Below, in pieces: positions 1 through 6,803 of a stretch of 8,031 bases of DNA. The notes under the pieces are model-generated. The model ran no database searches and was not told the DNA's origin. It was given only the letters and a program-made list of their open reading frames with translations. A program made the translations under genes and the position numbers. Source of the stretch: an uncultured Actinomycetes bacterium (lineage in GTDB: Bacteria; Actinomycetota; Thermoleophilia; Miltoncostaeales; Miltoncostaeaceae); the NCBI GenBank assembly GCA_903866425.1, contig CAIPNN010000278.1:1-8031 (forward strand), given 5' to 3'. The stretch's first letter is position 1. Each line of letters starts with the position of its first letter.

Positions 1-128
1 GGGCTGGCGCTGATGGTCACCGAGGTGGCCGTCTGGCCCGCGGCGGCAGCGGGGAGGCCAATTGCCACGGCCACGGCCATCGCCAAGACGGCGAGAAGCC
101 GCCGGGATCGGGGGAAGAACTGATTCAT
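1..128 (-). CDS. N-terminus of a second secreted protein (partial, runs off the left edge)
   Basis: Only the first 42 codons, plus two bases of a proline codon, are in the window. The translation begins MNQFFPRSRRLLAVLAMAVA and has a textbook Sec signal peptide: a basic n-region with three Arg, a hydrophobic core rich in Ala/Val/Leu, and an Ala-rich cleavage area (GLPAAAAGQTA) around residues 24-35. The mature chain then starts TSVTISASP, which resembles the opening of a bacterial Ig-like strand. The ATG at 128 is secure as the earliest start, because an in-frame TGA lies at 135-137, three codons upstream. No strong Shine-Dalgarno is visible. The gene is co-directional with the giant gene and starts 99 bp after its stop. 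It shares the upstream element at 182-191 and the SVT-[LI]-x-A-x-P mature start with that gene, suggesting a paralogous or co-regulated secreted protein. The function of the missing body cannot be stated. Confidence 0.8.
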   Translation of the reverse strand, partial: MNQFFPRSRRLLAVLAMAVAVAIGLPAAAAGQTATSVTISAS

Positions 129-181
129 CGGGCGTCATCTTGCACGACGCGCACGGCTAAATCCCTGCAAGCGGCATGAAT

Positions 182-191
182 TTGTGGGTTA
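182..191 (-). promoter_or_regulatory. Shared upstream element, copy 1 (TAACCCACAA)
   Basis: Read on the minus strand this is TAACCCACAA, ending 53 nt before the ATG at 128. The identical 10-mer lies 51 nt before the GTG at 6641, and the flanks are also similar (16 of 20 aligned positions over 181-200 versus 6692-6711). The core GGGTTATCCC is a near-palindrome on the plus strand. Identity, orientation and distance to start all agree, so it is probably a promoter part or operator. The factor that reads it is unknown, and it does not match a -35/-10 pair I recognise. Confidence 0.45.
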
Positions 192-195
192 TCCC

Positions 196-225
196 AACCC
201 CTGGGGGTTCCCCCGGCACACCGGG
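196..225 (-). terminator. Possible terminator: two small GC hairpins after the giant gene
   Basis: Just downstream of the TAG stop (228-230) are two adjacent inverted repeats: CCCGG-CACA-CCGGG at 212-225 and AACCC-CTGG-GGGTT at 196-209. Each has a 5-bp stem and a 4-nt loop. There is no T-tract, so this would at best be an atypical GC-hairpin terminator of the kind proposed in high-GC bacteria. It could equally be part of the regulatory region of the gene starting at 128. Confidence 0.3.
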
Positions 226-227
226 CT

Positions 228-3200
228 CTACCCCGTGACGGCCGCCGTGCCCGTCACCGCACCGATCACCCGGAGCGCCGTCGGGTCGTTCACCGATCGC
301 GTATTGGTCGAGGTGGCCCAGCCGGTGAGCTGCTGATCGCCCTGCCCGGTGCCGGCGGCCGTCGCCACCAGCACGAACCTGCGGGTGGTCGAGCCGCCCG
401 ACTTGAGGTTGCCGGTGGCAAAGCGGATCCAGCCGCCCCGCACAGTGCCACCCATTGGGTTGACCACCGCAAAGCCCTTGGGGATGGGCGCGCGGGTGAT
501 GGTTGACGTTGTGGTTGCAAGGCCCTGATTTGCGATGCGAAGGGTGACGAGCGATCGCTGGCCGGGGCGAAGCACGGTGTGAGAGGCGCGGGTCGTGATC
601 TCAAGGGCCGGCCCCTTGGAGCGGATCACCGGGTTCAGGGTGCTGCTCACCCGCTGGCCTCGGCGGTCGGCAACGCCGTAGAAGAGGGGCGTGGCAGAGC
701 CGGTGAACGACGGGAGCGGCGTGAAGCGCACCTTGCCGGTGGTGGTATCCACCCTCCAGGTGCCCTCGCCCGGCACCACCACGCGGGTGGTCCACTTGCC
801 GGTCGCAGGGTCCTTGATGCGTACCGAGCCCGGCACAAGCGGGGCGCTTCCCGTGTTGGCCTGGCCGATCGGATCGAAGATGACCGTCTGGCCACGCATG
901 GCCTGATCAAACTGCGGATCGGCCCACGGCGGCGGGGTGTCGCGCACGATCACCGTGATGGTGCTGGTGGTGGTCTTGCCAAGGGAATCGCTCACCCGGT
1001 AGGTGATGGCGGGCGTGGTGCCCACAAAGCCCGGCTGCGGCGTGAAGGTGACGCTGCCATCACGGTTCACGCGGAAGGTGCCCTTGCCGGGGATGCTCAC
1101 CACGTCCAGGTAGCGGCCGGTCTTCGGGTCGCGAAGCTGCACGCTTGACGGGTTGAGCATCGCGCCTGATGACGGCGAGTCATTTGCCAGCGGGCGAAGG
1201 GTCACCGCCTGCCCGGCCATAGTGCTCTCAACATCGGGAAGTGCTGCAGGGGACGGTGCACCCGGAAGCGGGCGACCGGGGTCGCCCTGAGTCGTGGCAT
1301 CGGCCGGCTGCGGGGCGACAGTCGGCGTCAGCGTGGCACACGCGCTCTGGCCGGCGGTGTCAGTGGCGCAAAAGAGCGGCGGGTCGGATGGGGTGCCTGA
1401 GTAGCCCTGCTGGGGCGTGAAGGTGACAACCCCGGTTGAGGGGTCAAGGACGTAGGTGCCCTCAGGGCGGGAGAGGGCGGTCTCACCCGGGGTGCAGGTG
1501 GCACCGGGTGCGGCAAGACAGCTCTTGGCCGGGTCAAGTGGTGCGGTGCCAGGGGTCACCTGCGGGGTCATGTTCCCCGGGGTGCCGTAGGCCACCGCGA
1601 CTGTCGAGGGAGCAACCTGCGGTGGGCCAACGCCGACCACACTGGGCGTGTAGGTGGTCGACGTACGCTGAAAGGCGGTGTCGGACACCGCGTAGGTGAC
1701 CGGTGCGGCGGTGCCGAGGAAGCCTGAAACCGGCTGGAAGCTGATGGCACCGGTCAGCGGGTTGACGGTGAACACGCCATCAGCAGTGGTAAGGCTTGCC
1801 TGGGTGCACGCGGGAGCGGTCTCTGACGGGCTGCAAAGGCGCACGGTGGTCGGGTCAAGCGGGTGGGCAACTGCGCCCGGGGTGTCGTTGAGCACCGGGC
1901 TCACCGTCTGGGTGGCACCGGGAAGGCCGGCGGTGATGTCGGGGCTCGCCGCAGGCGCGGGAATGGCGACCACCTGGGGCGTGATGGTGGAGGTCGCCTT
2001 CTGGCCAAGGGTGTCCTCAACCACGTACTTAATGGGGGTCGCAGTGCCGGTGAAGGTCGGCAGCGGGTCGAACGTGACCGTGCCATCGGCGTTGGCGGTG
2101 TAGGTGCCCTCGCCCAAGATGGTGAGGGTGGTGCCGGTGCACGATCCGGTCGCCGTGGCAGTTGTGCAGATGCGCACCGTCGAGGGGACAAGGCTCATAC
2201 CCGATGCCGCGGTGTCGTTCGAAAGCGCGCTGATGGTCTGGTTGGTGTCGACCGCACCCACCGACGTGTCGGGGTTTGCTGCGGGCGCCGTGGGGATGGT
2301 GGGAGTGAGCGTGCTGGTGGCGTTCTGGCCAACGGCGTCGGTCACGCGGTAGGTAACCGGCGTCTTGGTGCCGGGTGTGGCGTTGTTGAGCGCCACGAAG
2401 GTGGCGACGCCAGTGGTGCGGTTGACGGCCCAAGTGCCCTCTCCGGCGATGAAGAAGGTGGCCTTGCACACTGAATCGGACGGGTCCACCAGGCAAGGGC
2501 CGCTGGTGTTGCCGGTCTGGAGGCCCGTGCCTGTAGCACGGGCGCTGCCCCCGATGATGAGGTTGGTGAAGGTCGCCGTGCCGCCGGGGATAACGGCCTT
2601 GGTCTCAGGCGTTGCCACCGGCAGGGCGGGCGGGGTGACCGTTGGTGTGATCAGCGCCGAGGCCACCTGGGTTGCGTTGTCCTGCACCACGTAGCGAACC
2701 GGGGTGGGCACCTGGCCGCTGAAGGCCGGAAGCGGGTCGAAGGTGACGGTGCCATCGGCATTGGCGGTGTACGTGCCCTCGTTGCTGATGGTCAGCGTCA
2801 ATAGGTTGCAATTGCTCGCGGTGTATGGCGTGGACGGCTGCGGGTTGGGGCAGAGCTTCACGGTGCTGGCAACCAGGCTCGCGCCAGACGCGGCAGAGTC
2901 GTTGGTGAGCACGCTGATGATCTGGTTGGTGTCCCACGCCCCAGTGGAAGTGTCGTTGGTCGCCGCTGGCGGCGCCGGGATGGTGGGAGTGAGCGTGCTG
3001 GTTGCGGTCTGGCCCACGGCGTCGGTCACGCGGTAGGTCACGGGGGTCTTGGTGCCCGCCGTTGCGCTGCCGGAGGCGACGAAGGTGGCGACACCCGTGC
3101 TGCGGTTGACAGTCCATGTGCCTTCGCCGGCGATGGCGAAGGTGGCTTTGCAGACCGAATCCGATGGGTCCACAAGACACGGTCCGTACGTGTTGCCGGT

Positions 3201-6200
3201 CTGCAAGCCGGAGCCCGTGGCCAGCGCGCCTGCGCCGGTGATGAGGTTGCTGAAGGTCGCGGTGCCGCCGGGGATGACGGCCTTCGTCTCAGGCGTTGCC
3301 ACCGGCGTGGCAGGCGGATTCACCGTCGGCGTGATCAGCGCGCTCGCGACCTGGCTGGCGGTGTCCTGCACGACATAGCGAACCGGGGTGGGCACCTGCC
3401 CGCTGAAGGCCGGCAGCGGATCGAAGGTGACGGTGCCATCGGCATTGGCGGTGTAGGTGCCCTGATTGCTGATGGTCAGCGTCGAGAGGTTGCAGTTGGA
3501 GGCCGTATATGGCGATGACGGCTGCGGGTTGGGACAGAGCTTCACGGTGCTGGCAACCAAGTTCGCGCCCGACGCAGCGGAGTCGTTGGTGAGCACCGAG
3601 ATGGTCTGGTTGGTGTCCCAGTCGCCGGTGGAGGTGTCGCTGGTGGCAGATGGAGCGCCGACCACCGTCGGCGTGAGGGTGCCGGCGGCCTTCTGGCTGG
3701 CCGCATCGGTAACGCCGTAGGTGATGGCGTCGGCTGCGCCGGTGTAGCCGGTGTTGGGCGTGAAGGTGATCTTCCCAGCATCAGCAGAGGCCGAATTGGT
3801 GTTGACAGACCAGGTGCCCTGACCACTTACAACGCGGCTGGTGAGCGTGCAGGGCACCGTCGTGCCGTTCTGCGCCGGGGTGGTCGTCGAGTCGCACAGG
3901 CGGGTGGCGGCCTTGTTGGCGGCGGCGAAGCTCGATCCGGTGGACGGCGTGGCGGCAGACGAGGACCCGGCCACCGCGAAAGGATCAAAGACCACCGCGG
4001 TGTTCATCGCCGTGGTCGCTGTGCGGCTGGGCGCCACCGGCGCCAGGGTGTAGATGGCGTTGACCGTGCTGGTGCCACCCACCGTCACCGCCGAGGCATT
4101 CGACACCACCGCCCCGCTTGACGCAGTGGCAGTGCCGCTGCCTCCGGACGCGACCGTGGACGACACCACCGTCGCAGCGGCGGCGTCGACAAAGCGCACC
4201 TTGTATGACGCGGGCGAGAGACCCGGGAACGCGTAGTTGCCGCTGGCGTTGGTGGTGGTGGTGACGGGCTGCCCCGCTTGGGGATCGCCCGCCGGGTACA
4301 CCACCGGACTGCCCGAAGAATCGAGAAGCGCAACCGTGACGCCTGCGGCGGGTCTCGGTGTTGGGCTCGTGTCGACCGCCTGCCCGCCCAGGGTGCCGCT
4401 GCACTGCGCAACGGTTGGGGCCGCAATACTCAGCGTGCCCGATGCCGGCGCGAACATGCTCGTCTGGTTCTGCGAGTCGGTGGCACTGCCCTCGGCCAGC
4501 AGCGCCATGCTGGACGAGTTTGCGGGCGCGGGAATGGGCCCGGGGGCCGCCACCGCAGGGCAGGTCAGGTTGGCCCGGACCGTCAGACACAACTCGGGTG
4601 CATCACCGACGGCCTTCACCTCGGCAGTGGCCGCACTGATGCTGCCCGATGTGATGGTGAAGTCGACGTCGAACGTCGGACTCACCCCGGTTGCTGCGGG
4701 GCTCAGCGACGAGAGATCAACCGCGCTACCCGCCGTCACCGGGATGTTGATCCAGCCGGGAATGGGCATGCCGCTGGAGTCCTTCACGGTGAGCACCACC
4801 GAAAAGTTCGCCCCCGGCGGCGGGCTCGTGAGCGTGAAGGTCTTCCACGCCCGCACCGCGCCCGGGCTGGTGCTGCAGGCCATGCGCGGCACCAGCGTGT
4901 TGCCGGGGAACGATGCGCGCGTGGGTGCGATCGACGAGCACCCCGAGACGTTGCTCACCATGTTGTACGTGAGCAGGTTGGGCTGGGCGTCGCGGGTAAC
5001 CCAGATGCAGTCAGGAATCGCGGGGTCGGGCGTGACGGTGTAGTTGTCCACCTCGTACCCGGTGGCAGGCAGGTTGGCGCATGGGCCGCCCGCGCCCGAA
5101 TTCTTGGCGGCATCCCAGCAGAACACCCGCGGTGGCTGGTTGACGTTGCCCGTGTAGTTGACGCCGTTGCCCCAGTAGATGCGGCTACCGGTGCGCATGG
5201 GGTGCTGGTACTCGGTGAAGCCGAAGACGAAGGACGACGTCACCATGGCGCTGAGCGAAGCCGGTCCCGAGAATGCCACGCCGCTGGCGTCCCAACACGG
5301 CACGGCTGTGGTGCTCGATGCCGACCGTGACTCATTGAAGTCGTAAAAGGCGACGCTGCGCGTATCGCCGAGGATGCACACACCCGCCGGGCTGCCGTCC
5401 GCCGCCGGCAGCTCCACGAGCCGCCCGATCCTGTTACTTCCCCAAGTGGTCGGGATCACACCCAGGTCCTTGCCGCCAGTGAAGCCTGGGCACTCGGTCG
5501 TCGGATTGCTGGTCAGGACACACGCGATCGTCAGCGATCCGAGCGTCACGTTGTTCACCGAGTTTGACCCCACGACGTACACGCGCCCGCTGGAGACTAC
5601 GAGCGACGTGTGGGCCCCACCGGTCGTATTGTTGTCGATCCTCCAGCCCTTGACGGCTGTCGACCAGCCGTTTGCGGGCATGCCGGAGCAGGCTGCTCCG
5701 GTGGCGGTGTCGAGACAGACGACCTTGCCGGTGCCGACCACGAGGCCCCAGAGCCTGCCCTCGGATCCGGAGCCGGCGACCGGGGCGCCGTCGATCGACT
5801 GGAACTCTGAAAGGCCTTCGTTCGCAGCCCGTATGCCATTGGCGCGGGCGTTGACGTTCGCGCCGACGGCCAGCGGTACGTACGACGTGCTGCAGAGGGC
5901 GGGGCTGCCACCCGATGCGAGCACGGCGGCGATGTCGACGCAGTAGAAGCCGACGGAGTCATCTGCGGTGGTGGCCCCGTACTTGTAGGCGGGAATCCAG
6001 ACGCGGGTGCCCACCACGCGGCCAGAGGAGTACTGGCCTGTGCGCTGAATGCCGACTGCGAAGGGGAACCCGGCGCACGTCGACCCGGTCGCAAGCACAT
6101 GGCAGTCGAGCTGACCGCCGCCTAGCTTGTGGTGGTAGACGTTGAACACGCGGGTGCGACCCGAGTCGAAGAACGCCACGAAGCCGTCGCCTCCCCCGCT

Positions 6201-6641
6201 TGAGGGGATGGCGGGCGGGGTGAGGTTGACCACTGCCCCATTCGCTGTTCCGACGGCGATCTGGTACCCCGAGTCCGCCCCCTGCGAGTTGATGGTGCCC
6301 GAGGTCTTGACCTTCGTGATCTGCGCCCAGGCCGTGGCGTTGGCCGGAGTGGTGTTCGACCATGCCGAGCCGTCGAAGAACGACAGGCCCCAGCCCACGG
6401 GCTTACTGATGTCGGACAGCCCGGTGAGCACTGCCTTGGTGGGGTCGATGGTCTGGACGATCTCCTGCGACACCGTGCCGGCATCCGACACCGGCACGCC
6501 GGCCGTGACGGTGCTGGTGCCGTCTGGCTGCACCGTCACGGGGTTCGCGTCGAGCGTGACGGAAGGCGGTCCGGGCGCGACGGCGACGGTCGACATCGCC
6601 AGCGCGCCGAGAACGGCAGCGAGAATCATTCGGGGGCGCAC
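228..6641 (-). CDS. Giant secreted fibrillar-adhesin-like protein with CshA-type repeats
   Basis: The gene encodes 2137 residues from GTG at 6641 to TAG at 228-230. The start was chosen because it gives a signal peptide with a basic n-region (VRPR, then MILAAVLGALA), has GGAGG at 6655-6659, and avoids the N-terminal extension that would run antisense into purD. ATG 6629 is the alternative, but it loses the basic residues. Apparent order: signal peptide 1-22; beta-rich N-terminal region 26-146 opening SVTLDANP; cysteine-paired propeller-like region about 147-585; beta-sandwich-like region about 586-746; SdrD-B/carboxypeptidase-regulatory-like domain about 747-830 (GVTVALLDSSG, NASGNYAFPGLSPASYKVRF); a Ser/Ala/Thr linker; ten CshA-type repeats 870-2006; DUF11-like domain about 2012-2128. 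CshA repeats form the stalk of streptococcal fibrillar adhesins, with the non-repetitive N-terminus acting as binder, so a surface or secreted adhesion role is inferred. No LPxTG motif or C-terminal membrane helix is present; the chain ends GAVTGTAAVTG. The ligand is unknown. Confidence 0.9.
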   Translation of the reverse strand: MRPRMILAAVLGALAMSTVAVAPGPPSVTLDANPVTVQPDGTSTVTAGVPVSDAGTVSQEIVQTIDPTKAVLTGLSDISKPVGWGLSFFDGSAWSNTTPANATAWAQITKVKTSGTINSQGADSGYQIAVGTANGAVVNLTPPAIPSSGGGDGFVAFFDSGRTRVFNVYHHKLGGGQLDCHVLATGSTCAGFPFAVGIQRTGQYSSGRVVGTRVWIPAYKYGATTADDSVGFYCVDIAAVLASGGSPALCSTSYVPLAVGANVNARANGIRAANEGLSEFQSIDGAPVAGSGSEGRLWGLVVGTGKVVCLDTATGAACSGMPANGWSTAVKGWRIDNNTTGGAHTSLVVSSGRVYVVGSNSVNNVTLGSLTIACVLTSNPTTECPGFTGGKDLGVIPTTWGSNRIGRLVELPAADGSPAGVCILGDTRSVAFYDFNESRSASSTTAVPCWDASGVAFSGPASLSAMVTSSFVFGFTEYQHPMRTGSRIYWGNGVNYTGNVNQPPRVFCWDAAKNSGAGGPCANLPATGYEVDNYTVTPDPAIPDCIWVTRDAQPNLLTYNMVSNVSGCSSIAPTRASFPGNTLVPRMACSTSPGAVRAWKTFTLTSPPPGANFSVVLTVKDSSGMPIPGWINIPVTAGSAVDLSSLSPAATGVSPTFDVDFTITSGSISAATAEVKAVGDAPELCLTVRANLTCPAVAAPGPIPAPANSSSMALLAEGSATDSQNQTSMFAPASGTLSIAAPTVAQCSGTLGGQAVDTSPTPRPAAGVTVALLDSSGSPVVYPAGDPQAGQPVTTTTNASGNYAFPGLSPASYKVRFVDAAAATVVSSTVASGGSGTATASSGAVVSNASAVTVGGTSTVNAIYTLAPVAPSRTATTAMNTAVVFDPFAVAGSSSAATPSTGSSFAAANKAATRLCDSTTTPAQNGTTVPCTLTSRVVSGQGTWSVNTNSASADAGKITFTPNTGYTGAADAITYGVTDAASQKAAGTLTPTVVGAPSATSDTSTGDWDTNQTISVLTNDSAASGANLVASTVKLCPNPQPSSPYTASNCNLSTLTISNQGTYTANADGTVTFDPLPAFSGQVPTPVRYVVQDTASQVASALITPTVNPPATPVATPETKAVIPGGTATFSNLITGAGALATGSGLQTGNTYGPCLVDPSDSVCKATFAIAGEGTWTVNRSTGVATFVASGSATAGTKTPVTYRVTDAVGQTATSTLTPTIPAPPAATNDTSTGAWDTNQIISVLTNDSAASGASLVASTVKLCPNPQPSTPYTASNCNLLTLTISNEGTYTANADGTVTFDPLPAFSGQVPTPVRYVVQDNATQVASALITPTVTPPALPVATPETKAVIPGGTATFTNLIIGGSARATGTGLQTGNTSGPCLVDPSDSVCKATFFIAGEGTWAVNRTTGVATFVALNNATPGTKTPVTYRVTDAVGQNATSTLTPTIPTAPAANPDTSVGAVDTNQTISALSNDTAASGMSLVPSTVRICTTATATGSCTGTTLTILGEGTYTANADGTVTFDPLPTFTGTATPIKYVVEDTLGQKATSTITPQVVAIPAPAASPDITAGLPGATQTVSPVLNDTPGAVAHPLDPTTVRLCSPSETAPACTQASLTTADGVFTVNPLTGAISFQPVSGFLGTAAPVTYAVSDTAFQRTSTTYTPSVVGVGPPQVAPSTVAVAYGTPGNMTPQVTPGTAPLDPAKSCLAAPGATCTPGETALSRPEGTYVLDPSTGVVTFTPQQGYSGTPSDPPLFCATDTAGQSACATLTPTVAPQPADATTQGDPGRPLPGAPSPAALPDVESTMAGQAVTLRPLANDSPSSGAMLNPSSVQLRDPKTGRYLDVVSIPGKGTFRVNRDGSVTFTPQPGFVGTTPAITYRVSDSLGKTTTSTITVIVRDTPPPWADPQFDQAMRGQTVIFDPIGQANTGSAPLVPGSVRIKDPATGKWTTRVVVPGEGTWRVDTTTGKVRFTPLPSFTGSATPLFYGVADRRGQRVSSTLNPVIRSKGPALEITTRASHTVLRPGQRSLVTLRIANQGLATTTSTITRAPIPKGFAVVNPMGGTVRGGWIRFATGNLKSGGSTTRRFVLVATAAGTGQGDQQLTGWATSTNTRSVNDPTALRVIGAVTGTAAVTG
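252..608 (-). other. DUF11-like C-terminal domain of the giant protein
   Basis: Residues about 2012-2130 start ALEITTRASHTVLRPGQ and continue with VTLRIANQGLATTT, APIPKGFAVV and FATGNLKSGGSTTRRFVLVAT. The order (rising strand, N-x-G turn, PxGF, then G-x-L-x-x-G and a final beta strand) is the pattern of DUF11/conserved-repeat domains, which are Ig-like modules common at the ends of bacterial surface proteins. It is the last domain: about 9 residues follow, with no sorting signal. Assignment is by pattern only. Confidence 0.6.
624..4034 (-). repeat. Array of ten CshA-type fibril repeats in the giant protein
   Basis: Ten tandem modules of about 103-125 residues. Each carries the core G-x-G-T/F-[YWF]-x-[VA]-[ND]-x-x-G-x-[VI]-x-F-x-P, then F/Y-x-G, then a Y-x-V-x-D strand in most copies, closing with T-x-T-P-T-[VI] or a variant. 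Approximate positions: R1 3660-4034, R2 3321-3659, R3 2979-3320, R4 2637-2978, R5 2295-2636, R6 1968-2294, R7 1635-1967, R8 1317-1634, a Pro-rich linker, R9 945-1253, R10 624-944. This core matches the CshA-type fibril repeat family. R1-R8 each carry a close cysteine pair in the loop before the core; in R9 and R10 that loop reads RDPKTGRYL and KDPATGKWT, the usual family form. R8 has a second pair in its last strands (residues 1758/1768). The array is expected to form a long beta-rich stalk. Confidence 0.85.
2295..3662 (-). repeat. Recent in-frame tandem duplication of a 684-bp, two-repeat unit
   Basis: Copies at 2979-3662 (R2+R3) and 2295-2978 (R4+R5) are exactly 684 bp (228 codons) apart. 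By hand alignment R2 and R4 share 98 of 106 residues and R3 and R5 share 97 of 114, far more than any other repeat pair. DNA identity is also high: the 60 bases from 2701 match those from 3385 at 57 positions. The unit contains two different repeat types, so a dimer was duplicated and not a single domain. R6 (1968-2294) resembles the R2/R4 type and may be a remnant of an older round. Confidence 0.9.
4152..4403 (-). other. SdrD-B / carboxypeptidase-regulatory-like domain
   Basis: Residues about 747-830 begin CSGTLGGQAVDTSPTPRPAA and contain GVTVALLDSSGSPVV, a TTTTNASGNYAFPGL turn, and SPASYKVRFVDA. This is the characteristic pattern of the Cna-B/SdrD-B and carboxypeptidase-regulatory superfamily (G-V-x-V-x-L, then T-x-x-x-G-x-Y-x-F-x-x-L-x-x-G/A-x-Y-x-V). 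Such domains act as rigid spacers in surface proteins. Here it separates the head region from the fibril stalk and is followed by a low-complexity Ser/Thr/Ala/Gly/Val linker. Confidence 0.65.
4887..6203 (-). other. Cysteine-paired, propeller-like head region (about seven blades)
   Basis: Residues about 147-585 contain about seven imperfect units of 40-80 residues. Most carry a strand ending in Cys followed by [LWV]-D, a Thr/Gly or Asn turn, and a second Cys before a G/P segment: LDCHVLATGSTCAGFP, YCVDIAAVLAS...LC, VVCLDTATGAACSGMP, IACVLTSNPTTECPGF, VPCWDASGVAFSGP, VFCWDAAKNSGAGGPC, and DCIWV...SGC. Cys pairs fall at 180/189, 234/250, 309/318, 374/384, 508/521 and 545/568; Cys 422 and 449 belong to the fifth unit. 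Units open with GR[LV][WY] or SRIYW-type strands. The VxCLDxxTG segment resembles the ALDxxTG strand of PQQ-like beta-propellers. I infer a propeller with disulfide-stapled blades, probably the ligand-binding head. Blade limits are approximate and no catalytic motif is apparent. Confidence 0.45.
6576..6641 (-). other. Signal peptide of the giant protein
   Basis: Residues 1-22: basic VRPR, hydrophobic core MILAAVLGALAMSTV, and a small-residue end AVA followed by PGPP. The likely cut is near A22 or earlier; proline directly after AVA disfavours cleavage exactly there, so A15 or A20 are alternatives. Export by Sec is expected. Confidence 0.7.
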
Positions 6642-6654
6642 GCCTCTATTCGTA

Positions 6655-6659
6655 CCTCC
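6655..6659 (-). promoter_or_regulatory. Ribosome binding site for the giant gene (GGAGG)
   Basis: The minus strand reads GGGGAGGT here, with GGAGG 13 nt before the GTG at 6641. The spacing is longer than usual, but it is the only strong Shine-Dalgarno in the region and supports a start at 6641 over the far-upstream ATG at 6956. A weaker AGAGG lies 13 nt before the ATG at 6629, so that alternative is not excluded. Confidence 0.55.
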
Positions 6660-6692
6660 CCTCGGCGCTGATCTGGCGAAATCGGTGCGCAC

Positions 6693-6702
6693 TTGTGGGT
6701 TA
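6693..6702 (-). promoter_or_regulatory. Shared upstream element, copy 2 (TAACCCACAA)
   Basis: Identical 10-mer to 182-191, in the same orientation, ending 51 nt before the GTG at 6641. In this copy the overlapping GGGTTAACCC (6697-6706) is a perfect 10-bp palindrome, which favours a dimeric-regulator site. A GTG directly abuts its end (6690-6692) in the frame of the giant protein. I do not take that as the start, because in copy 1 the element is clearly outside the coding region. Confidence 0.45.
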
Positions 6703-6708
6703 ACCCCA

Positions 6709-6739
6709 TCCGGTCCGGGTCCGCGAGACCCGGACCGGA
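6709..6739. repeat. Perfect 13-bp inverted repeat in the divergent intergenic region
   Basis: Arms 6709-6721 (TCCGGTCCGGGTC) and 6727-6739 (GACCCGGACCGGA) pair perfectly around a 5-nt loop, CGCGA. It sits between two divergent starts and directly upstream of shared element copy 2, so it does not end either gene. It could be an operator, an RNA hairpin in a leader, or a block between divergent transcripts. No T-tract follows on either strand. Confidence 0.75.
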
Positions 6740-6790
6740 CGACCCGCGACCCAGGGGGCATCTGCCCGCATCGGCGGTGGGCGCCATTGG

Positions 6791-6796
6791 TAACGT
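6791..6796 (+). promoter_or_regulatory. Candidate -10 box for a leaderless purD transcript
   Basis: TAACGT fits the TANNNT -10 pattern and ends 7 nt before the purD ATG, which would place transcription start at or next to the A of the ATG. No purine-rich Shine-Dalgarno is present in the preceding 19 bases, as expected for a leaderless message. No convincing -35 box is seen. Confidence 0.45.
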
Positions 6797-6803
6797 GGCC
6801 CAC

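Noticed and set aside
160..170. GATTTAGCC / GATTTCGCC downstream of both shared elements as a common -10 region
   Set aside because: The spacing from the shared element differs (18 nt in one copy, 9 nt in the other), so the resemblance is probably chance.
2295..3662. Mobile element or CRISPR-like array suggested by long repeats
   Set aside because: The repeats are in-frame protein domains with codon-level variation. There are no short direct repeats with unique spacers, no terminal inverted repeats and no transposase.
4237..5330. Two long plus-strand open frames (4237-5043 and 4278-5330)
   Set aside because: Both lie entirely opposite the giant gene, have biased composition typical of antisense frames in GC-rich DNA, and show no domain or start signal. 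The minus-strand frame carries recognisable domains.
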